From NCBI RefSeq assembly GCF_011682065.1, contig NZ_VUYU01000017.1, positions 1 through 64,000 on the forward strand: a stretch of 64,000 nt of DNA. The letters are read 5' to 3'. The position numbers were made by a program, and so were the translations under genes. The notes below the pieces were generated by a model. It did not search any database. It saw only the letters and a program-made list of their open reading frames with translations, and was not told the DNA's origin. The DNA is from Massilia rubra. GTDB taxonomy: Bacteria; Pseudomonadota; Gammaproteobacteria; Burkholderiales; Burkholderiaceae_D. This document shows positions 16,532 to 27,204 of this stretch, one piece after another; the stretch's first letter is position 1, and each line of letters begins with the position of its first letter.

Positions 16532-16891
16532 TGGTGGAGGCGGCGGGAATCGAACCCGCGTCCGCAAGCACTCTACAGACAGTTCTACATACTTAGCACT
16601 GCCATTTAATTTAACCGGTACAACGCGGACGTGCACGCTGTGTACAAGCGAGTTACCTATTATTTAGTCCGGAACTAAGTAACCCAGTTCAAGACGAGTC
16701 CCTGTAAATGACTCTAGAGCTTTTGACGGCCCACCCCAGGGACGAGGTGTTCTAGAGCTAGCAGCAATTAAGCTGCGAGTGCGTACGAGTTATCGTTTGC
16801 AGTTAAGTTTTTCAGGTTGTATTTACGAGGTAGCCCGCCCTCGGTATGCCCTGCGCTGCTTTGCAACCCACGTCGAAACCAGGTCGCCCCC
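16532..16891 (-). ncRNA. ssrA: tmRNA (ssrA)
   Basis: The minus strand starts GGGGGCGACCTGGTTTCGACG and ends with a T-arm (GGTTCGATTCCCGCC) and CGCCTCCACCA. The first seven and last seven acceptor bases pair, with a G3:U70 wobble, the identity element for alanyl-tRNA synthetase. The total of 360 nt is normal for bacterial tmRNA. It rescues stalled ribosomes together with SmpB. The tag reading frame at 16768-16800 encodes ANDNSYALAA followed by TAA, starting at a GCA resume codon. The CCA is encoded. A -10-like TACAAT lies upstream at 16903-16908, and the terminator is at 16494-16523. Confidence 0.97.
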
Positions 16892-16902
16892 ACAGAACAG
16901 CC

Positions 16903-16932
16903 ATTGTACCTCAAATCCACAACACTGTGCCA
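16903..16932 (-). promoter_or_regulatory. Candidate ssrA promoter
   Basis: TACAAT (16903-16908 on the minus strand) is a good -10 sequence 12 bases before the mature tmRNA 5' end, which allows a short leader removed by RNase P. TGGCAC at 16927-16932 is a weak -35 at 18 bp. A consensus TTGACA exists at 16939-16944 but is too far away for this -10. Confidence 0.45.
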
Positions 16933-17112
16933 CTCTCGTGTCAAGCAAAACATCGTGGTCAAGGTGTCAAAAAATGACCACAAAAGAAAACAAAATTTCT
17001 CAAATGCATCAAATTAATTGCCACATGGCACTTTTACAGCTATTCTCTTGGCTGTGACGATGACTTCGCAGTCCAGTCAAACCCTCTAACCGATCTCCAG
17101 GAGAACAGCATC

Positions 17113-17460
17113 ATGATGACCAAGACGACCTTCCGCCTTTGCGCAGCACTGATCGTGGCAGCGACCGCCAACGTGGCATTCGCAGCTGACGTACCAGCGG
17201 TGTTCGACGCCAAAAGCTGCAAGGCCGACTATCCTAAAGCATCGTTGATGAACGAAGAGCAGGGCGTCGTCAGCATGGCTTTCCTGGTGTCGGCCGAAGG
17301 CAAAGTGCTGGAAGCGAAACTGGACAAGACCAGCGGTTTCAAGAGTCTGGACAAAGCCGCGATGAGCGCCATCAGCGCCTGCAAATTCAAGCCGGGCAGC
17401 AAAGACGGCCGTCCTGACAGCACCTGGACCAAAGTCGAATACAACTGGACCCTGAGCTGA
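17113..17460 (+). CDS. Small secreted TonB C-terminal domain protein
   Basis: A 115-residue protein with signal peptide (to about residue 25, NVAFA). The remaining 90 residues form a TonB C-terminal-like domain (GVVSMAFLVSAEGKVLEAKLDKTSGFKSLDKAA, then ACKFKPG and a final Y-W-T-L strand). It lacks the proline-rich spacer and obvious permanent anchor of classical TonB, so it is probably periplasmic and not a full energy transducer. The SD AGGAGA lies just before tandem ATGs at 17113/17116. The gene at 53447-53869 has the same layout. A terminator follows at 17519-17558. Confidence 0.82.
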   Translation: MMTKTTFRLCAALIVAATANVAFAADVPAVFDAKSCKADYPKASLMNEEQGVVSMAFLVSAEGKVLEAKLDKTSGFKSLDKAAMSAISACKFKPGSKDGRPDSTWTKVEYNWTLS

Positions 17461-17518
17461 TCGATCAACGCCGGACCATGCGCCAGTAAAAGGCGCATCG
17501 TCTCTCGTCGAATCAACA

Positions 17519-17558
17519 ACGCCTGGCCGACGCTTGAAAAAGCGGGGCCAGGCGTTTT
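17519..17558 (+). terminator. Terminator after the TonB-C protein
   Basis: Stem ACGCCTGGCC / GGCCAGGCGT (17519-17528 / 17546-17555) with a 17-base loop and TTTT at its end. It separates the gene from convergent gph. Confidence 0.75.
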
Positions 17559-17623
17559 GTCGTTGGCGGCGTGCGACGGCGCCCGCCAGGGCGCGATAGT
17601 GAGCCTGAGCCGGCCGTCGCGCT

Positions 17624-18331
17624 TTACGCCACCAGCGCCGCCGGGGTGGTCGCACCGACCGTCGTGCGCAGCAATTCCAGCAGGTCCTGCGGCGTGTCGA
17701 GCAGGTAGTCGGCGCCCCATTGGGTCGGTTCGACCGCGCCGCAATAGCCCCAGGCACAGGCCACGGTGATCATGCCGGCCGCGCGCCCGGCTTCGATGTC
17801 GCGCAGGTCGTCGCCCACATACCAGCACTGCTCGGCCGCAATGCCGAGCCGGCGCGCGCCTTCGAACAGCGGCGCCGGATGCGGCTTGGCGTGCGCGGTG
17901 GTGTCGCCGGAAACGATGCAGCCGGCGTGCTCGAGGCCGATCAGGGGAATCAAGGGGTCGGTGAAGCGCGCCGGTTTGTTGGTGACGATGCCCCACGCTA
18001 TGCCTGCTTCGCTGATGCCGGCGAGCAGTTCCGGCACGCCGCCGAACAGGGTGCTGTGCGATGCCATGTCGGCCTGGTAGTAGTCGAACCATTTCACCCG
18101 CAACGCTTCGTAGCCGGCGTCGCCGGGCGCAAGGCCAAACGCGGCGCCGATCATGCCGCGCGCGCCGGCCGAGGCGGTCGGGCGCAACAGCGCGTACGGG
18201 GTCGGCTCCAGGCCTCGGTCGGCGCGCAGGCGGTTGACCGCCGCAGCCAGGTCGGGGGCGGTGTCGGCCAGGGTGCCGTCAAGGTCGAACAGGACGGCGC
18301 GCGGCGCCGCTGGGGAGGAAGGGAAGGTCAT
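17624..18331 (-). CDS. gph: Phosphoglycolate phosphatase (HAD superfamily)
   Basis: A 235-residue HAD hydrolase. Motif I DLDGTLADT supplies the nucleophilic Asp, motif II is in IVTNKP, and motifs III/IV are K in HAKPHPAPL and GDDLRDIEAG. Gph removes phosphate from 2-phosphoglycolate formed during DNA repair and oxidative metabolism. The start is the ATG at 18331, just before the beta strand of motif I; an upstream ATG would overlap ubiG. It follows ubiG by 28 bp on the same strand, the usual betaproteobacterial pair. Confidence 0.9.
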   Translation of the reverse strand: MTFPSSPAAPRAVLFDLDGTLADTAPDLAAAVNRLRADRGLEPTPYALLRPTASAGARGMIGAAFGLAPGDAGYEALRVKWFDYYQADMASHSTLFGGVPELLAGISEAGIAWGIVTNKPARFTDPLIPLIGLEHAGCIVSGDTTAHAKPHPAPLFEGARRLGIAAEQCWYVGDDLRDIEAGRAAGMITVACAWGYCGAVEPTQWGADYLLDTPQDLLELLRTTVGATTPAALVA

Positions 18332-18359
18332 GGCGGCGGCTCGGCGGTCGAGTGGGACT

Positions 18360-19055
18360 TTACAGGGGACGGCTGCAGGCAACCAGGTAGTTGACGCTGG
18401 TGTCCTGGTTCAGGGAGTAGATCTTGGTCAGCGGATTGTAGGTCATGCCCTTGAGGCCGTCTACCTGGAGTCCGGCTTCACGCGCGAATTGCGCCAGTTC
18501 CGACGGGGTGATGAATTTGCCGTAGTCATGGGTGCCCTTGGGCAGCATGCGCAGCAGGTATTCGGCGCCGACCACGGCGTATAAATAGGCTTTGGGATTG
18601 CGGTTGATGGTCGAGAAAAACACGTGCCCGCCCGGCTTGACCAGGGTCGCGGCAGCTTTCACGATGGCGCCCGGATCGGGAACGTGCTCGAGCATTTCCA
18701 TGCAGGTCACCACGTCGTATTGCCCGGCTTCGCGCGCGGCCATGTCTTCGGCGGCAATCAGTTCGTAGCGCACTTGCACGCCGGACTCCAGGCTGTGCAG
18801 GTCGGCTACCTTGAGCGCCTTGTCGGACAGGTCGATGCCGGTGGCGTCGGCGCCTTTGCGCGCCATCGATTCGGTCAGGATGCCGCCGCCGCAGCCGATG
18901 TCGATCACTTTCTTGCCGGACAGCGCGGCGCGCGCGTTGATCCATTCGAGGCGCAGCGGGTTGATTTCGTGCAGGGGCTTGAACTCGGACGTCGGGTCCC
19001 ACCAGCGGTGGGCAAGTTCGCTAAATTTCTGGATTTCTAGAGGGTCGGCATTCAT
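18360..19055 (-). CDS. ubiG: Ubiquinone biosynthesis O-methyltransferase UbiG
   Basis: A 231-residue class I SAM-dependent methyltransferase beginning [20 protein letters not shown], with the glycine-rich SAM loop [16 protein letters not shown]. UbiG carries out both O-methylations in ubiquinone synthesis (bifunctional 3-demethylubiquinol / polyprenyl-catechol methyltransferase). The RWWD...[16 protein letters not shown]-terminus is diagnostic. The ATG at 19055 is used; the frame stays open much further upstream but encodes unrelated sequence overlapping hxlR. It is probably co-transcribed with gph. Confidence 0.95.
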   Translation of the reverse strand: MNADPLEIQKFSELAHRWWDPTSEFKPLHEINPLRLEWINARAALSGKKVIDIGCGGGILTESMARKGADATGIDLSDKALKVADLHSLESGVQVRYELIAAEDMAAREAGQYDVVTCMEMLEHVPDPGAIVKAAATLVKPGGHVFFSTINRNPKAYLYAVVGAEYLLRMLPKGTHDYGKFITPSELAQFAREAGLQVDGLKGMTYNPLTKIYSLNQDTSVNYLVACSRPL

Positions 19056-19123
19056 ACGCGGAATAATAGCGGGAAATCGGGGAATGCGACGGACGCATGC
19101 ATAAAAAAACCCGGTCGCCGCCC

Positions 19124-19507
19124 TCAGTCCCGATCCGTCCCGGCGCCGCTCGCGTCGATGCTGATCTTGCCGCTGTCTTGCTCCACCTTGAGCCGTTCGC
19201 CGATACGGGCGATTTCGTTGATGGCCGGAAGCAGTTCCCGCCCCAGCACGGACAGGCCATATTCGGCCGAGGGCGGCGAGGTGGCCATCAGCGTGCGGAT
19301 GATGACGCCTTTCTCTTCCAGGTCTTTCAGCCGGCCCGACAAGACCTTGGCGGAAATGCCGGGAATGTCGGCGCGCAGTTCGCCGAAGCGGCGCGCGCCG
19401 CCGCTGAGGTTCCACAGCAGGGTCGGGGTCCAGGCGCCGCCCAGCAGCCACATGCAGGTACCCACCGCGCAGCGTGGTATCGGCATGGCGACTTTACTCT
19501 TGCGCAT
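19124..19507 (-). CDS. HxlR family transcriptional regulator
   Basis: A 127-residue winged-helix protein of the HxlR/MarR-like class. It has an N-terminal Cys pair ([18 protein letters not shown]) and the [30 protein letters not shown]-binding region. Many HxlR proteins sense electrophiles or oxidants through that N-terminal Cys. The ATG at 19507 is preferred; codons up to 19570 are open but would run into the operator. It is divergent from a glutathione S-transferase gene with palindromic GTTACC sites between them, which suggests it controls that gene and itself. Confidence 0.88.
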   Translation of the reverse strand: MRKSKVAMPIPRCAVGTCMWLLGGAWTPTLLWNLSGGARRFGELRADIPGISAKVLSGRLKDLEEKGVIIRTLMATSPPSAEYGLSVLGRELLPAINEIARIGERLKVEQDSGKISIDASGAGTDRD

Positions 19508-19559
19508 CTTTAAGGCCATTCCGAATGCCGCTCCCATCAATGACTTACCGTGCGGTGAC

Positions 19560-19624
19560 TTAGTTACCAAACGGAAACCGGATTATTCTTCTGACCCTGG
19601 GTTACCAGGTATCCTTTGGTAACC
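19560..19624. promoter_or_regulatory. HxlR-type operator between hxlR and gst
   Basis: GGTTACCA (19600-19607) and TGGTAACC (19617-19624) form a perfect 8-bp inverted repeat with a 9-bp spacer. A third half site, TTAGTTACCAAAC, lies at about 19560-19572. The dyad sits about 50 bp before the gst ATG, where it could block its promoter; the single half site is closer to hxlR. Confidence 0.65.
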
Positions 19625-19672
19625 ATGGCCGCTATTATACGGACCTTCTTCTCCACCGAAAGGATTGTCCTG

Positions 19673-20293
19673 ATGAAGCTGTACTATTCCCCCGGCGCTT
19701 GCTCGCTGGCGCCGCATATCGTCTTGTGCGAAGCGGGTGTGCCGCACCAATTGATCAAGGTCGACCTGCGCCGCCATCAGTTGCCCGACGGCGCCGATTA
19801 CTATGCCATCAACCCCAAGGGCGGCGTGCCGGCCATCGACATCGGCGAGGGGGTGGTGTTGACCGAGGGTGTGGCGGTGCTGCAGTACCTGGCCGAGCGG
19901 CACGCGCCGGCGCTGGCGCCGGCCAAGGGCACGCTGGAGCGCGCCCGCTTGCACGAAATATTGAACTATGTGTCGTCCGATTATGCCAAGGCGTATACGC
20001 CGTTGTTTTACCTGGCCGAGGGCGCCAGCCGCGCCGATGCACAGCGCCCGGTGATCGCAAAACTGGGCTACCTCGACAGCCTGCTGGCCGATGGCCGCGC
20101 CTTTATCCTGGGGCCGCAATTCTCGGTGGCGGATGCGTATTTGTTCGCCGTGACCCGCTGGGCCAGCGACTTCGGCATCGGCCTCGACGCCGTGCCGGCA
20201 TTGCAGGCCTACATGGCGCGGGTGGCGGCGCGCGCGGCGGTGCAACAGGCGCTGCTGGCGGAAGGACTGGCTGTGCGCAGCGCGCAGGGCTGA
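19673..20293 (+). CDS. gstA: Glutathione S-transferase, beta class
   Basis: A 206-residue GST. The N-terminal thioredoxin-fold domain starts MKLYYSPGACSLAPHI, with Ser/Cys near position 10 as in beta-class bacterial GSTs, and contains NPKGGVPAI with the cis-Pro and the ..LTEGVAVLQYLA segment that binds glutathione. The all-helical C-terminal domain has FILGPQFSVADAYLF. Function is conjugation or reduction of electrophiles with GSH. The ATG at 19673 follows SD AAAGGA (19660-19665). The divergent HxlR regulator and shared operator suggest electrophile-inducible expression. Confidence 0.92.
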   Translation: MKLYYSPGACSLAPHIVLCEAGVPHQLIKVDLRRHQLPDGADYYAINPKGGVPAIDIGEGVVLTEGVAVLQYLAERHAPALAPAKGTLERARLHEILNYVSSDYAKAYTPLFYLAEGASRADAQRPVIAKLGYLDSLLADGRAFILGPQFSVADAYLFAVTRWASDFGIGLDAVPALQAYMARVAARAAVQQALLAEGLAVRSAQG

Positions 20294-20306
20294 CGATGGC
20301 AGCAGG

Positions 20307-20336
20307 CAAAAAAACACCCCTGCGCGAGGGGTGTTC
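20307..20336 (-). terminator. Terminator shared by gst and ompA
   Basis: Stem AACACCCCT-GCGCG-AGGGGTGTT with seven A residues on its left, which read as a T tract on the minus strand. It best serves the minus-strand ompA-like gene. Confidence 0.8.
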
Positions 20337-20418
20337 ATTTGACGATGCGAATCGTCGTCCCAGTCAGCTTGCCGGCCCGACCGAACGGCCGTGCAGGACA
20401 AGCTGTCAGGCGCGCAGC

Positions 20419-21126
20419 TTACTTGGCGCGGGTGCCGACGACTTCCACTTCAACGCGGCGGTTCTTGGCGCGGCCTTCAGCGGACTTGTTGTCTGCCACT
20501 GGCTGCGTTTCGCCCTTGCCTTCGGTGTAGATGCGGTTCGCTTCGATGCCTTTGGCTTGCAGGTAAGCCTTGACAGCTTCGGCGCGGCGGATCGACAGCT
20601 TCTGGTTGTAGGCATCGGTACCGACCGAGTCGGTGTGGCCGACGGCGATGATGACTTCCAGGTTCACGCCTTGCAGTTTCGAGCCCAGGTCGTCCAGCTT
20701 GCTCTTGCCTTCCGCTTTCAGGACCGACTTGTCGAAGTCGAACAGCGCGTCAGCGGAGAAACTCACTTTTTCCGACGTCACGACTGGACCTGCAGGCTGT
20801 GCTGGCTTTGCGTCCGGGGTGATCGGTGGCTGCACAATCGCTGCTACTGGCGGCGTGACGCATTTGCCGTTTTCCAGTTTCGCTGGCTCGACGCACAGGG
20901 GCAGGTCGCAACCTGGGACGGCATCGGCCGGGGTCCAGTAGCCGGTACGCCAGCACAGGCCGAAAGGATCGCGCGCGATCACGCCACGGGCATCCTGGAC
21001 ATAGGCGCTGTTTGGTTTCGGTGCCATGATGTCGGTGGTCACAGGTGCGAACGGTGGCGACTGTTGTGCCAGTGCGCTGCCTGCGATCGCGGAGGCGGCG
21101 AGCATGAGCGAGACGAGTTTTTTCAT
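20419..21126 (-). CDS. OmpA family outer membrane protein
   Basis: A 235-residue protein with signal peptide MKKLVSLMLAASAIAGSALA, a short Pro-rich middle part with a Cys-containing segment (GLCWRTGYWTPADAVPGCDLPLC), and a C-terminal OmpA/Pal-like peptidoglycan-binding domain (LFDFDKSVLKAEGKSKLD ... VGHTDSVGTDAYNQKLSIRRAEAVKAYL ... GKGETQPVADN ... RVEVEV). There is no eight-strand N-terminal barrel, so it is a short, probably periplasmic or lipid-free OmpA-like protein linking envelope and murein. The ATG at 21126 has SD AAAGGAAG. Nearby ubiG and gyrA are common neighbours in related genomes. Confidence 0.9.
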   Translation of the reverse strand: MKKLVSLMLAASAIAGSALAQQSPPFAPVTTDIMAPKPNSAYVQDARGVIARDPFGLCWRTGYWTPADAVPGCDLPLCVEPAKLENGKCVTPPVAAIVQPPITPDAKPAQPAGPVVTSEKVSFSADALFDFDKSVLKAEGKSKLDDLGSKLQGVNLEVIIAVGHTDSVGTDAYNQKLSIRRAEAVKAYLQAKGIEANRIYTEGKGETQPVADNKSAEGRAKNRRVEVEVVGTRAK

Positions 21127-21381
21127 AGTTTTTCTTCCTTTCGGGGGTGATATCCGCAGCTTTATAGCTGCGCAACTTTTCGAGCGTGGACAAGATAGTA
21201 ACAGCTTGCCCCAGCCATTACCCGTGACAGTTTCGTGACAGCTTATGAAACAGGCAATTAACTTCTGGGTCATTCTGCCACATGCGCTTAATTAGCACGA
21301 AGGCTGTTAAAACTTTCGTGCCGCAATGGGCTGCATCATGTTGTATTCGTGCAACATCGTGTCTGGCTTGTCATCATCGGG

Positions 21382-21477
21382 TTGACAAAATATGAACGTT
21401 TTTATGATTTCGATCAGCCTTGTTCCATTGCCTTACATTTAGGATTTGCGCAACTGCCATACCGCGCATGCTAAAAT
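21382..21477 (+). promoter_or_regulatory. Candidate gyrA promoter region
   Basis: The 523-bp gap between the ompA-like gene and gyrA has no ORF of interest. It contains TTGACA (21382-21387) with TATGAT at 21403-21408 (15-bp spacer). It also has an extended -10 TGCTAAAAT at 21469-21477 without a good -35. Either could start the gyrA transcript, leaving a leader of about 170-240 nt. Confidence 0.4.
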
Positions 21478-21649
21478 CCCACGCTTGTCTGTAGCTAAGT
21501 CGGTGGGCGCACCATCGTTGTGCACCTGTCGCACTGGCGGCATCGAACATGCAGCAGGGGACGTCGCACATTGCGCAGAGCAGCCGGTGTCGATGTTCCA
21601 GCAATTTGCGTACAGCTAATATAACCACAGCCTGAGATCAGTCCCGCCA

Positions 21650-24268
<2,619 letters not shown>

Positions 24269-24277
24269 AAACGGCAT

Positions 24278-24333
24278 GGGGCCGGTCTTGTTTTCGCACT
24301 TCGTGCGAGAATGACGCCGGCCCTCTTTTTTTT
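24278..24333 (+). terminator. gyrA terminator
   Basis: GGGGCCGG and CCGGCCC close a long stem with an inner TCGCACTTCGTGCGA hairpin, followed by CTTTTTTTT. It lies directly after the gyrA stop. Confidence 0.75.
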
Positions 24334-24376
24334 GGCGCTTGACCTGACCATCCACGTTTCCATTTGGAGAGTTTCC

Positions 24377-24922
24377 ATGAAAAAACTGACCGCCATCTGT
24401 TGTACCGCGCTGGCCCTGATGGCCGCGCCAGTGTTTGCCCAGACGGCCGCGATCGACCCGGCTACCGACAAGGCCACGCGCGCGCTGCTCGAATCGATGG
24501 GCACGCGCAAGATGATCAAGGATAGCTTCGAGCAGATGAAGGCGACCATGCCGCAGATGATTCTCGACAACGCGACCGCCGTCATTAACAGCAATACGCG
24601 CTTGAGCGCCAAGCAGAAGAAGGCGGCCATCGCCGAAGCGACCAAGAAAGTGCCGGACGTCGCCGCGCGCCTCCAGCACGTGTTCGAAGAGCCCGCCCTG
24701 GTCGAGGAGATGGTCGAAGCAGTTGTGCCGCTCTACGCGAGCCGCTTTACGGTGGCCGAAATCGAGCAGATCGCCGCGTTTTACCGTAGCCCGGTGGGCG
24801 CCAAGATGCTGGCCGCCACGCCGCAGATCGTGAACGAGTCCATGCAGATGAGTCAAAAGATCATGATGCCGCGCATGGGTAAGATCATGCAGGAAGCCGC
24901 CGCCGCCGCCACCGCCAAATAG
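24377..24922 (+). CDS. DUF2059 domain-containing periplasmic protein
   Basis: A 181-residue protein with signal peptide MKKLTAICCTALALMAAPVFA and a helical body. The DUF2059 signature lies in the second half (VPLYASRFTVAEIEQIAAFYRSPVGAKML). The family is periplasmic and of unknown function. The ATG at 24377 follows TTGGAGAG. Its place between gyrA and serC is often conserved in related bacteria, but no role in either process is known. It is 27 bp from serC and may be co-transcribed with it. Confidence 0.88.
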   Translation: MKKLTAICCTALALMAAPVFAQTAAIDPATDKATRALLESMGTRKMIKDSFEQMKATMPQMILDNATAVINSNTRLSAKQKKAAIAEATKKVPDVAARLQHVFEEPALVEEMVEAVVPLYASRFTVAEIEQIAAFYRSPVGAKMLAATPQIVNESMQMSQKIMMPRMGKIMQEAAAAATAK

Positions 24923-24949
24923 TCGTTCATCCCACTTGCAAGGACCTCC

Positions 24950-26041
24950 GTGACCCAGATCTACAACTTCTCCGCCGGCCCCGCCGTCCTGCCCAAGGAA
25001 GTGCTGCAGGAAGCCGCCGCCGACATGCTCGACTGGCACGGCAGCGGCATGTCGGTGATGGAGATGAGTCACCGCGGCCCCGAGTTCATCTCGATCTACG
25101 AAGCGGCCGTGCGCGACCTGCGCCTGCTGCTGGACGTCCCCGCCAACTACAAGATCCTGTTCCTGCAAGGCGGCGGCCTGGGCGAAAACGCCATCGTGCC
25201 GATGAACCTGGTTGGCCGCGTAGCCGCGCCGGCGACCATCGACTTCGTCCAGACCGGCTCCTGGTCCGGCAAGTCGATCAAGGAAGCGGCGCGCTACGCC
25301 AGGGTCAACCTGGCCGCCAGCAGTGAAGGCACGCGCTTTACCACGGTGCCGCCGCAAAGCGAGTGGAAGCTCACCCCCGGCGCGGCCTACCTGCACCTGT
25401 GCACCAACGAAACCATCGACGGCGTCGAATACAACTTCGTCCCCGAACTGGCCGGCGATACGCCGATCGTGGCCGACATGTCCTCGCACATTTTGTCGCG
25501 CGTGATCGACGTGAGCAAATACGGCGTCATTTTCGGCGGCGCGCAAAAGAATATCGGCCCCGCCGGCCTGACGGTGGTCATCGTGCGCGACGACCTGCTC
25601 GGGCACGCGCTGCCGATTTGCCCGTCCGCTTTCGACTGGAGCATCGTCGCCGCGCACGACTCGATGTACAACACGCCGCCGACCTACGGCATCTACATCG
25701 CCGGCCTGGTGTTCGCGCACCTGCTGCGCCAGGGCGGCGTGGCCGCCATGGAGCAGCGCAACATCGCCAAGGCCGACCTGCTGTACGGCGCGCTCGACGT
25801 CGACGATTTTTACCAGAACCGCGTGGCGAAAGACTGCCGCTCGCGCATGAACGTCCCGTTCTACCTGCGCGATGAAACGCTCAACGACAAATTCCTGGCC
25901 GGTGCAAAAGCGCGCGGCCTGCTGCAGCTCAAGGGCCACAAGTCCGTGGGCGGTATGCGCGCATCGATCTACAACGCGATGCCGATCGAGGGCGTGCAAG
26001 CCCTGGTCGATTACCTGAACGAGTTCGCCGGCCGTACGTAA
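24950..26041 (+). CDS. serC: Phosphoserine aminotransferase
   Basis: A 363-residue PLP-dependent class V aminotransferase beginning (V/M)[18 protein letters not shown]. It converts 3-phosphohydroxypyruvate and glutamate to phosphoserine, and the analogous step of pyridoxine synthesis. The PLP lysine is in [11 protein letters not shown]. The GTG at 24950 is used, with SD AAGGA 5 bases upstream; no ATG lies close by. The gene starts the serC-pheA-hisC-tyrA-aroA-cmk-rpsA block, linking serine and aromatic amino acid synthesis to nucleotide and translation genes. Confidence 0.97.
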   Translation: MTQIYNFSAGPAVLPKEVLQEAAADMLDWHGSGMSVMEMSHRGPEFISIYEAAVRDLRLLLDVPANYKILFLQGGGLGENAIVPMNLVGRVAAPATIDFVQTGSWSGKSIKEAARYARVNLAASSEGTRFTTVPPQSEWKLTPGAAYLHLCTNETIDGVEYNFVPELAGDTPIVADMSSHILSRVIDVSKYGVIFGGAQKNIGPAGLTVVIVRDDLLGHALPICPSAFDWSIVAAHDSMYNTPPTYGIYIAGLVFAHLLRQGGVAAMEQRNIAKADLLYGALDVDDFYQNRVAKDCRSRMNVPFYLRDETLNDKFLAGAKARGLLQLKGHKSVGGMRASIYNAMPIEGVQALVDYLNEFAGRT

Positions 26042-26098
26042 CAAGAGGGGATCTTCCCCTACGCGAACACCCGATTCACCGCAAACCATGCCGCATTC

Positions 26099-27169
26099 AT
26101 GACAGACAAACTCACACCATTGCGCGAACAGATCGATGCGATCGACGCGCAGATTCTCACCTTACTCAGCCAGCGAGCGCGCCTGGCGCAGGAAGTCGGC
26201 CACGTCAAGGCCGAAACCAGCGCCCCGGTGTTTCGCCCCGAACGCGAAGCGCAGGTGCTGCGCGGCGTGGCCGACCGCAATCCGGGGCCGCTCAAGGCGG
26301 CCGAAGTGCAAACCATCTTCCGCGAGATCATGTCGGCCTGCCGCTCGCTCGAAAAACGGGTCACGGTGGCCTACCTCGGGCCGTCCGGCACCTTCACCGA
26401 GCAGGCCGCGTTCCAGCAGTTCGGTAGCGCCATCGAAGGGCTGCCGTGCATCTCGATCGACGAGGTATTTCGCGCGACCGAAGCCGGCACCGCCGATTTC
26501 GGCGTGGTCCCGGTCGAAAACTCGTCGGAAGGAGCGGTCAACCGCACGCTCGACCTGATGCTCGGCACCACCACCACCATCAGCGGCGAGATCTCGATTC
26601 CCGTGCACCACAGCCTGATGACCAAGACCGGCAACATGGATGGCGTGACGGTGGTGTGCGCGCACTCGCAGGCCCTGGCCCAGTGCCAGGTCTGGCTGAA
26701 CCAGAACTACCCCGGCATCGAGCGGCGCGCGGTGGTATCGAACGCCGAAGCGGCCGTCATGGCCAGCAAGGACGCGACCATGGCGGCGATTGCCAGCGAA
26801 ATGGCGGGCGAACAGTATCGCCTCGGCGTGGTCAAGGGCCATATCCAGGACGACCCGCACAACCGCACGCGTTTTGCCGTCATCGGCCATTTGCAGACCA
26901 ACCCCTCGGGCAGCGACCAGACCTCGCTGGTGCTGGCGGTGCCGAACAAGGCGGGCGCGGTCTACAACCTGCTCGCGCCGCTGGCCGTGAACGGCGTATC
27001 GATGACGCGTTTCGAATCGCGCCCGGCCCGCATCGGCACCTGGGAATACTACTTCTACGTCGACATCGAAGGCCACGTGCAGGACCCGGCGGTGGCCAAG
27101 GCGCTCGACGAGCTGCGCGACAACGCCGCCTTCTTCAAGGTGCTCGGCTCGTACCCGCTTAGTCTTTGA
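26099..27169 (+). CDS. pheA: Bifunctional chorismate mutase / prephenate dehydratase
   Basis: A 356-residue P-protein. An AroQ-type chorismate mutase domain (about 1-85; LREQIDAIDAQILTLLSQRA) is fused to prephenate dehydratase (about 88-265; YLGPSGTFTEQAA, with VPVENSSEGAV and the HNRTRF catalytic motif) and a C-terminal ACT domain with ESRPARIGTWEYYFYVD for phenylalanine feedback. It makes phenylpyruvate from chorismate. A four-codon ORF (ATG at 26088) ends with a TGA that overlaps the pheA ATG. No leader-peptide attenuator was seen. Confidence 0.97.
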   Translation: MTDKLTPLREQIDAIDAQILTLLSQRARLAQEVGHVKAETSAPVFRPEREAQVLRGVADRNPGPLKAAEVQTIFREIMSACRSLEKRVTVAYLGPSGTFTEQAAFQQFGSAIEGLPCISIDEVFRATEAGTADFGVVPVENSSEGAVNRTLDLMLGTTTTISGEISIPVHHSLMTKTGNMDGVTVVCAHSQALAQCQVWLNQNYPGIERRAVVSNAEAAVMASKDATMAAIASEMAGEQYRLGVVKGHIQDDPHNRTRFAVIGHLQTNPSGSDQTSLVLAVPNKAGAVYNLLAPLAVNGVSMTRFESRPARIGTWEYYFYVDIEGHVQDPAVAKALDELRDNAAFFKVLGSYPLSL

Positions 27170-27204
27170 TTTTCAAAACTTAAAACAACTACAGAGATAA
27201 AACC

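Noticed and set aside
26088-26102. Attenuator leader peptide for pheA
   Set aside because: The four-codon ORF has no Phe codons and no alternative terminator/antiterminator hairpins.
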